This document shows, in pieces, positions 5,558-8,845 of a stretch of DNA of 8,845 bases. Location: NCBI GenBank assembly GCA_934394615.1, contig CAKRRJ010000085.1, positions 1-8,845 on the forward strand, given 5' to 3'. Source of the DNA: an uncultured Lachnospiraceae bacterium. Lineage in GTDB: Bacteria; Bacillota; Clostridia; Lachnospirales; Lachnospiraceae. Every line of letters begins with the position of its first letter. The stretch's first letter is position 1. The translations under genes were made by a program, and so were the position numbers. Below the pieces are notes generated by a model that had not been told where the DNA came from, did not search any database, and was given only the letters and a program-made list of their open reading frames with translations.

Positions 5558-7033
5558 TCAAATAATGATACAGATCAGGCCTCCGTTGCTGTCGTTGATG
5601 ATCTTCTGGAGCGCGTCCTGAAGCTTTGCCTGGCACTCCTCCGTCATCTGGTTTACTTTGGCCTGGATCCCATCTTCCACAATCTGTTCTATGGATTTTC
5701 CGAATATATTAGTCTCCCAAATCCCATCTTCCTCCCGTTTCGCGTTTTCCTTCATATAGGTGATCAGATCCTGGGCCTGCTGCTCGCTCCCGACAATGGG
5801 GGCGATCTCTGTCTGGATCTGAGCCCGGATCAGGTTGATAGACGGCGCTTCTGCCTTCATTTTCACGCCATAACGGTTTCCATGGCGGATCACTACCGGC
5901 TCATCCAGCACGATCTCCGACCGTTCCGGTGTCACCACGCCGTAACCTCTCGCCCGCACCTGCTCCACCGCATTCTGGATCTTGTCGTACTCGGACTTTT
6001 TCGCAGCCAGGTCTTTCAACTGCTGCATGAGCTGATATTCATCCGAAATGGAAAGCCCCGAAAACTCGCTTAAGATCTGGTAATAATAGCCTTCATCAAA
6101 CAGCATCCGGACCGACACCTTTCCATCGGAAAGATCCATCCGTCCAGTTTCCATGCTGTTTACTGCCTGCGCGTCCTCATCCGTCCAGGATGCCCTGAGG
6201 TCTTTCATGCGCCGGATGCGGCTCATGGCATTTCGCGCGGCTTTTACTGCCTGCTGCTTGAGCCAGTGAGCTGCCGGAAGCAGCTCCAGCCACTTCGGAA
6301 TCTGGAAATCTACCTCCGTCACCGGAAATTCAAACAGCACCTGTTTTAAAATCTGGTAAATATCGCCGGTCTTTAACTGCTCGCAGTTTACCGGCATGAC
6401 GCAGACTTCATACTTTGTTTCCAGCTCTTTCGCCAGATTCCTCGTTTCCTCCGAATAAGGACGGCTGGAGTTTAAAAGCACCAGAAACGGCTTTCCGATC
6501 TCCTGGAGCTCCCGGATTGCCGTTTCCTCTGGTTTTATGTATGCCTGCCGCTCCAGCTCCCCGAACGAACCATCTGTTGTGATAACGAGGCCGATGGTGG
6601 AATGGTCGCGGATGACCTTGCGGGTCCCGATTTCTGCCGCCATGGTAAACGGAATGCTTTCCTCAAACCACGGTGTCTTCACCAGGCGCTCCTTCTCATT
6701 TTCCATATGTCCGCTGGCTCCCTCGGTCATAAATCCGACACAGTCCACCAGACGGACCTTCACTGCCGTATCTTCCCCAAGATCAATCCGTGCCGCTTCC
6801 TTGGGAACAAATTTCGGTTCCGTTGTCATGATGGTTTTCCCCGCCGCGCTCTGGGGCAATTCGTCCCGCGTGCGGTTCTTCTGATGTTCGTCAGTGATTC
6901 CTGGCAGTACCATCTGCTCCATAAACCGTTTGATAAAAGTGGATTTTCCGGTACGGACCGGCCCGACGACACCAAGATAGATCTCGCCCCCGGTCCGTGC
7001 CTGAATGTCTTTATATACACTGTATTGTTCCAT
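5558..7033 (-). CDS. spoIVA: Stage IV sporulation protein A (spore coat assembly ATPase)
   Basis: SpoIVA is made in the mother cell, binds the forespore surface through SpoVM, and hydrolyses ATP to polymerise into the basement layer of the spore coat. The product is 491 residues against 492 in Bacillus subtilis. Walker A GPVRTGKST spans 24-32 with K30. The sensor threonines T70-T71 and D97 (VDCVG) fall at the same numbers as in B. subtilis. The extreme C-terminus GGLICIII, involved in anchoring, is conserved. The ATG at 7033 is seven bases after GGGGGAG; a longer frame from a TTG at 7087 has no such site and would add non-conserved residues. It sits 103 bases after the phosphofructokinase gene and 79 bases before the nuclease gene, with no clear terminator on either side. 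Sigma-E control is expected for this gene and a candidate site is visible upstream. Confidence 0.98.
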   Translation of the reverse strand: MEQYSVYKDIQARTGGEIYLGVVGPVRTGKSTFIKRFMEQMVLPGITDEHQKNRTRDELPQSAAGKTIMTTEPKFVPKEAARIDLGEDTAVKVRLVDCVGFMTEGASGHMENEKERLVKTPWFEESIPFTMAAEIGTRKVIRDHSTIGLVITTDGSFGELERQAYIKPEETAIRELQEIGKPFLVLLNSSRPYSEETRNLAKELETKYEVCVMPVNCEQLKTGDIYQILKQVLFEFPVTEVDFQIPKWLELLPAAHWLKQQAVKAARNAMSRIRRMKDLRASWTDEDAQAVNSMETGRMDLSDGKVSVRMLFDEGYYYQILSEFSGLSISDEYQLMQQLKDLAAKKSEYDKIQNAVEQVRARGYGVVTPERSEIVLDEPVVIRHGNRYGVKMKAEAPSINLIRAQIQTEIAPIVGSEQQAQDLITYMKENAKREEDGIWETNIFGKSIEQIVEDGIQAKVNQMTEECQAKLQDALQKIINDSNGGLICIII

Positions 7034-7040
7034 GCTGATA

Positions 7041-7047
7041 CTCCCCC
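7041..7047 (-). promoter_or_regulatory. Ribosome binding site of spoIVA (G-rich variant)
   Basis: GGGGGAG seven bases before ATG at 7033. It departs from the AGGAGG used by its neighbours but still allows a GGAG pairing, and it selects the ATG that gives the family-standard N-terminus. Confidence 0.75.
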
Positions 7048-7107
7048 TGTCACGGAGCGTATTCTGCCGCGGCGTAGTGCCTGCCAAAGCCAGCTCCTGC
7101 TGTTAGA

Positions 7108-7136
7108 AATATATGCGTGGAACCGTTTTTCTAATC
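7108..7136 (-). promoter_or_regulatory. Candidate sigma-E promoter of spoIVA
   Basis: CATATATT (7115-7108) resembles the sigma-E -10 CATACAnT, and GGATTAG (7137-7131) lies where a loose -35 would be. The -10 is 75 bases before the ATG, just past the end of the phosphofructokinase gene. The -35 match is poor, so this rests mainly on the -10 and on the known control of spoIVA. Confidence 0.4.
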
Positions 7137-8372
7137 CTATTTTTTCCCCATATAGAGATGACGCGGAATGCCATCTACCATAACGGACGGGGAATCACCC
7201 TGAATCAGCGGCCTTACATAGTCAATGAATTCCTCGGTCACATAAGTGCCATCTTTGGTGATCCATTCTCTCGGAACCATCTTCTCTCCATTTGCGATCT
7301 TGTGAACATCGTAAATGCCCGTTGCGCACTGGTACGGATCGTCGGAGACACGGTCAATGACAACCATCTTGCCGGAATCTCCTTCGTCGGCTGCCTTGAC
7401 TGCGGCACCGCCGACCATGAAGGCCTCATTTACGTCTACACGGGATGCCAGATGTGCTGCGCTGCGCTGTAAGGTAGAAAACTCTACCGCACGGGTCTTG
7501 CAGCCGATATCGCGATGAATGACGTTTGCCAGATAACTTGCGGTTCCGGTCAGCTGCTTATGTCCGAACGCATCGACATAATCGGATGCGCTTCCCAGTT
7601 CACTGACATAGCGGCCATCCTTGATGCGGATTCCTTCTGACACTGCCACAACGACTACATCTTTCTTTTCCAGAAGTTTTCGCACTTTCGCAGTAAACTT
7701 TTCGATATCAAAGGTCAGCTCCGGCAGATAGATCAGATCCGGTCCATCGCAGTCCTCGCCCCGGGACAATGCAGCCGCTCCAGTCAGCCATCCAGCATTG
7801 CGTCCCATGATCTCGATGACAATAACCTGCTGTTTTTTGTAAGAGAAACCGATGCCATCCCGGATCACTTCCTTGGTAGAGGTCGCAATATATTTAGCAG
7901 CGCTTCCATAGCCCGGTGTGTGGTCCGTCAGAGCCAGATCGTTGTCAATGGTCTTCGGAACACCGACAAATTTCTGGGACTGCCCCGTCAGAATCGCGTA
8001 ATCCGACAGCTTTTTGATCGTATCCATAGAATCATTTCCGCCGATATAAATAAAGCATTCGATATTCAGCTTATTCAGAATTTCAAAAATCTTCACATAG
8101 ATTTCCTGATTCTCGTGGATATCCGGCAGCTTGTAACGGCAGGTTCCAAGGAATGCGGATGGTGTGCGCTTTAAGATCTCCACGTCCAGATCACTGCGGA
8201 TATACTTGGACAAATCCACATACTGTTCATCCAAAAGTCCCTGAATTCCATACAGCATTCCATATACCTTTTTCGCTCCACGGTCAACCGCCGTACGGTA
8301 AACACCTGCAAGACTGGAATTGATGACGGCAGTCGGCCCTCCGGACTGTCCAACGATTACATTGCCCTTCAT
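7137..8372 (-). CDS. pfp: Phosphofructokinase, predicted pyrophosphate-dependent (diphosphate-fructose-6-phosphate 1-phosphotransferase)
   Basis: A 411-residue PfkA-superfamily enzyme that phosphorylates fructose 6-phosphate to the 1,6-bisphosphate in glycolysis. The N-terminal nucleotide/PPi loop is GQSGGPT (8-14). The donor-site motif is GGNDS (111-115), with D114 where ATP enzymes have Gly104 (GGDGS), followed by PKTIDND (139-145) with K140 where ATP enzymes have Gly124. In the known family this Asp/Lys pair marks PPi-dependent enzymes, and the reaction is then reversible. D143 is the catalytic base and MGRNAGW (189-195) contacts the sugar phosphate. Asn113 replaces the Mg-binding Asp of the E. 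coli enzyme. The length exceeds the 320 residues of the short ATP type. The ATG at 8372 is seven bases after AAAGGAGGG; an in-frame GTG at 8438 has no such site. Monocistronic by appearance, though no terminator follows. Donor preference is inferred; pfkA is the alternative name. Confidence 0.93.
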   Translation of the reverse strand: MKGNVIVGQSGGPTAVINSSLAGVYRTAVDRGAKKVYGMLYGIQGLLDEQYVDLSKYIRSDLDVEILKRTPSAFLGTCRYKLPDIHENQEIYVKIFEILNKLNIECFIYIGGNDSMDTIKKLSDYAILTGQSQKFVGVPKTIDNDLALTDHTPGYGSAAKYIATSTKEVIRDGIGFSYKKQQVIVIEIMGRNAGWLTGAAALSRGEDCDGPDLIYLPELTFDIEKFTAKVRKLLEKKDVVVVAVSEGIRIKDGRYVSELGSASDYVDAFGHKQLTGTASYLANVIHRDIGCKTRAVEFSTLQRSAAHLASRVDVNEAFMVGGAAVKAADEGDSGKMVVIDRVSDDPYQCATGIYDVHKIANGEKMVPREWITKDGTYVTEEFIDYVRPLIQGDSPSVMVDGIPRHLYMGKK

Positions 8373-8379
8373 AAGTAAA

Positions 8380-8388
8380 CCCTCCTTT
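8380..8388 (-). promoter_or_regulatory. Ribosome binding site of the phosphofructokinase gene
   Basis: AAAGGAGGG seven bases before ATG at 8372. It decides against the GTG at 8438. A TATAAT-like string just upstream is too close to the site to act as the -10 for this gene. Confidence 0.88.
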
Positions 8389-8460
8389 ATTATATTTCCC
8401 CGAATAAGTGAAAGCGACAGTCCTGTTTCCGCAACCACCGCATTCCCTTACTTTGCCTAA

Positions 8461-8490
8461 ATAATACCACAAAAAGGAGCGAAAAGTCTA
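8461..8490 (-). promoter_or_regulatory. Candidate promoter of the phosphofructokinase gene
   Basis: TAGACT (8490-8485), an 18-base spacer and TATTAT (8466-8461), with TG one base before the -10 (extended -10). The -35 falls inside the livF terminator hairpin. Transcription would begin near 8454, leaving a leader of about 80 bases in which I see no riboswitch-like fold. Confidence 0.55.
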
Positions 8491-8509
8491 GGACTTTCCA
8501 CTCCTTTTT
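8471..8509 (-). terminator. Rho-independent terminator of livF
   Basis: The minus-strand transcript forms an 18-pair stem: AAAAAGGAG with CTCCTTTTT, then TGG with TCG through G-U pairs, then AAAGTC with GACTTT, closed by a three-base loop and ending in five U. The plus-strand version has mismatches at the wobble positions, which supports minus-strand use. It begins 73 bases after the livF stop. Confidence 0.92.
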
Positions 8510-8581
8510 GAATTATTTTCAGACACTTTACATTTTTAAGACAAATTCTCGCTTTTTGTCAAATTATGCCTTTAGTTTCTC

Positions 8582-8845
8582 TTATTCGCTTAAGTATGCC
8601 TTCTTGACGGAATCATCGTTCATGAGTTCTTTTGCGTCACCGCTCAGGGCGATCTTACCAGTCTCCAGAACATAAGCACGGTTCGCAATGGAAAGGGCTT
8701 TCTTTGCGTTCTGCTCAACCAGAAGCACGGTTACTCCGTCTGCATTGATCTTCTGAATGATGTCAAAGATCTCGTTTACGTACAGCGGGGACAGACCCAT
8801 GGACGGCTCATCCATAACGATCAGCTTCGGATGGGACATCAGCGC
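8582..8845 (-). CDS. livF: Branched-chain amino acid ABC transporter ATP-binding protein LivF (N-terminus beyond window)
   Basis: LivF is one of two ATPases that drive the LivHM permease for import of leucine, isoleucine and valine, acting on the cytoplasmic face of the membrane. Only the last 87 residues are present, of about 235 in the family. They begin just before Walker B (KLIVMDEPSMGLSPL, with the catalytic Glu in DEP and the D-loop SMGLSP). They continue through the switch region, where LLVEQN has the Gln-Asn typical of LivF in place of the usual His, and end with the family-typical C-terminal stretch (VLETGKIALSGDAKELM). The stop TAA is at 8584-8582. As usual for liv operons, livF appears to be last, since a strong terminator follows. 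LivF is preferred over LivG because of the compact ending and the VEQN motif; the related urea transporter ATPase UrtE is a less likely alternative. Confidence 0.92.
   Translation of the reverse strand, partial: ALMSHPKLIVMDEPSMGLSPLYVNEIFDIIQKINADGVTVLLVEQNAKKALSIANRAYVLETGKIALSGDAKELMNDDSVKKAYLSE

Noticed and set aside
5543..7183. Plus-strand frames opposite spoIVA (5543-6073, 6537-6884, 6602-7183)
   Set aside because: They are antisense to a full-length conserved gene, and none shows a start signal or protein family features.
1..8845. Mobile element, CRISPR array, toxin-antitoxin or defence system
   Set aside because: No transposase or integrase motifs, no regularly spaced repeats, no terminal inverted repeats flanking a gene and no defence-type protein families are seen; the content is core chromosomal genes on one strand.

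Overview
The window looks like ordinary chromosome from an anaerobic, spore-forming member of the Clostridia, most likely a Lachnospiraceae (Clostridium cluster XIVa-type) bacterium of roughly 50% GC. The evidence is a full-length spoIVA (endospore coat assembly ATPase), strong Gram-positive AGGAGG ribosome binding sites, a PPi-type phosphofructokinase, and close Firmicutes-type housekeeping proteins. The genus is inferred, not shown. All eight genes lie on the minus strand, so transcription runs from high to low coordinates. Both edges cut genes: livF at the high end and alaS at the low end.

In the order of transcription: (1) 8845-8582, the C-terminal third of LivF, a branched-chain amino acid ABC transporter ATPase, closed by a strong terminator at 8471-8509. 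(2) 8372-7137, a 411-residue phosphofructokinase whose active-site residues point to pyrophosphate rather than ATP as phosphate donor; its likely promoter overlaps the livF terminator. (3) 7033-5558, spoIVA, 491 residues, possibly with its own sigma-E promoter in the 103-base gap. (4) 5478-3877, a beta-CASP metallo-beta-lactamase RNA-processing nuclease, followed closely by (5) 3862-3380, RNase HI; these two form a compact RNA-metabolism pair. (6) 3172-2462, a membrane-anchored extracytoplasmic protein with a long Ala/Glu/Asp-rich stalk and an LprI/DUF1311-like C-terminal domain. It is preceded by tandem direct repeats that resemble a response-regulator operator and followed by a clear terminator at 2419-2454. 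(7) 2317-2192, a 41-residue single-span membrane protein with its own good sigma-A promoter and ribosome binding site. (8) 2117-1, alaS, 705 codons of alanyl-tRNA synthetase beginning at GTG and apparently co-transcribed with the small gene.

No mobile element, CRISPR array, tRNA, rRNA, recognisable riboswitch or T-box is visible, and no stretch over 300 bases lacks a gene. Most of the window is core metabolism, translation, sporulation and RNA turnover. The parts least explained by known biology are the anchored LprI-like protein with its putative operator, and the tiny membrane protein in front of alaS, whose reading frame continues open past its stop codon right up to alaS.
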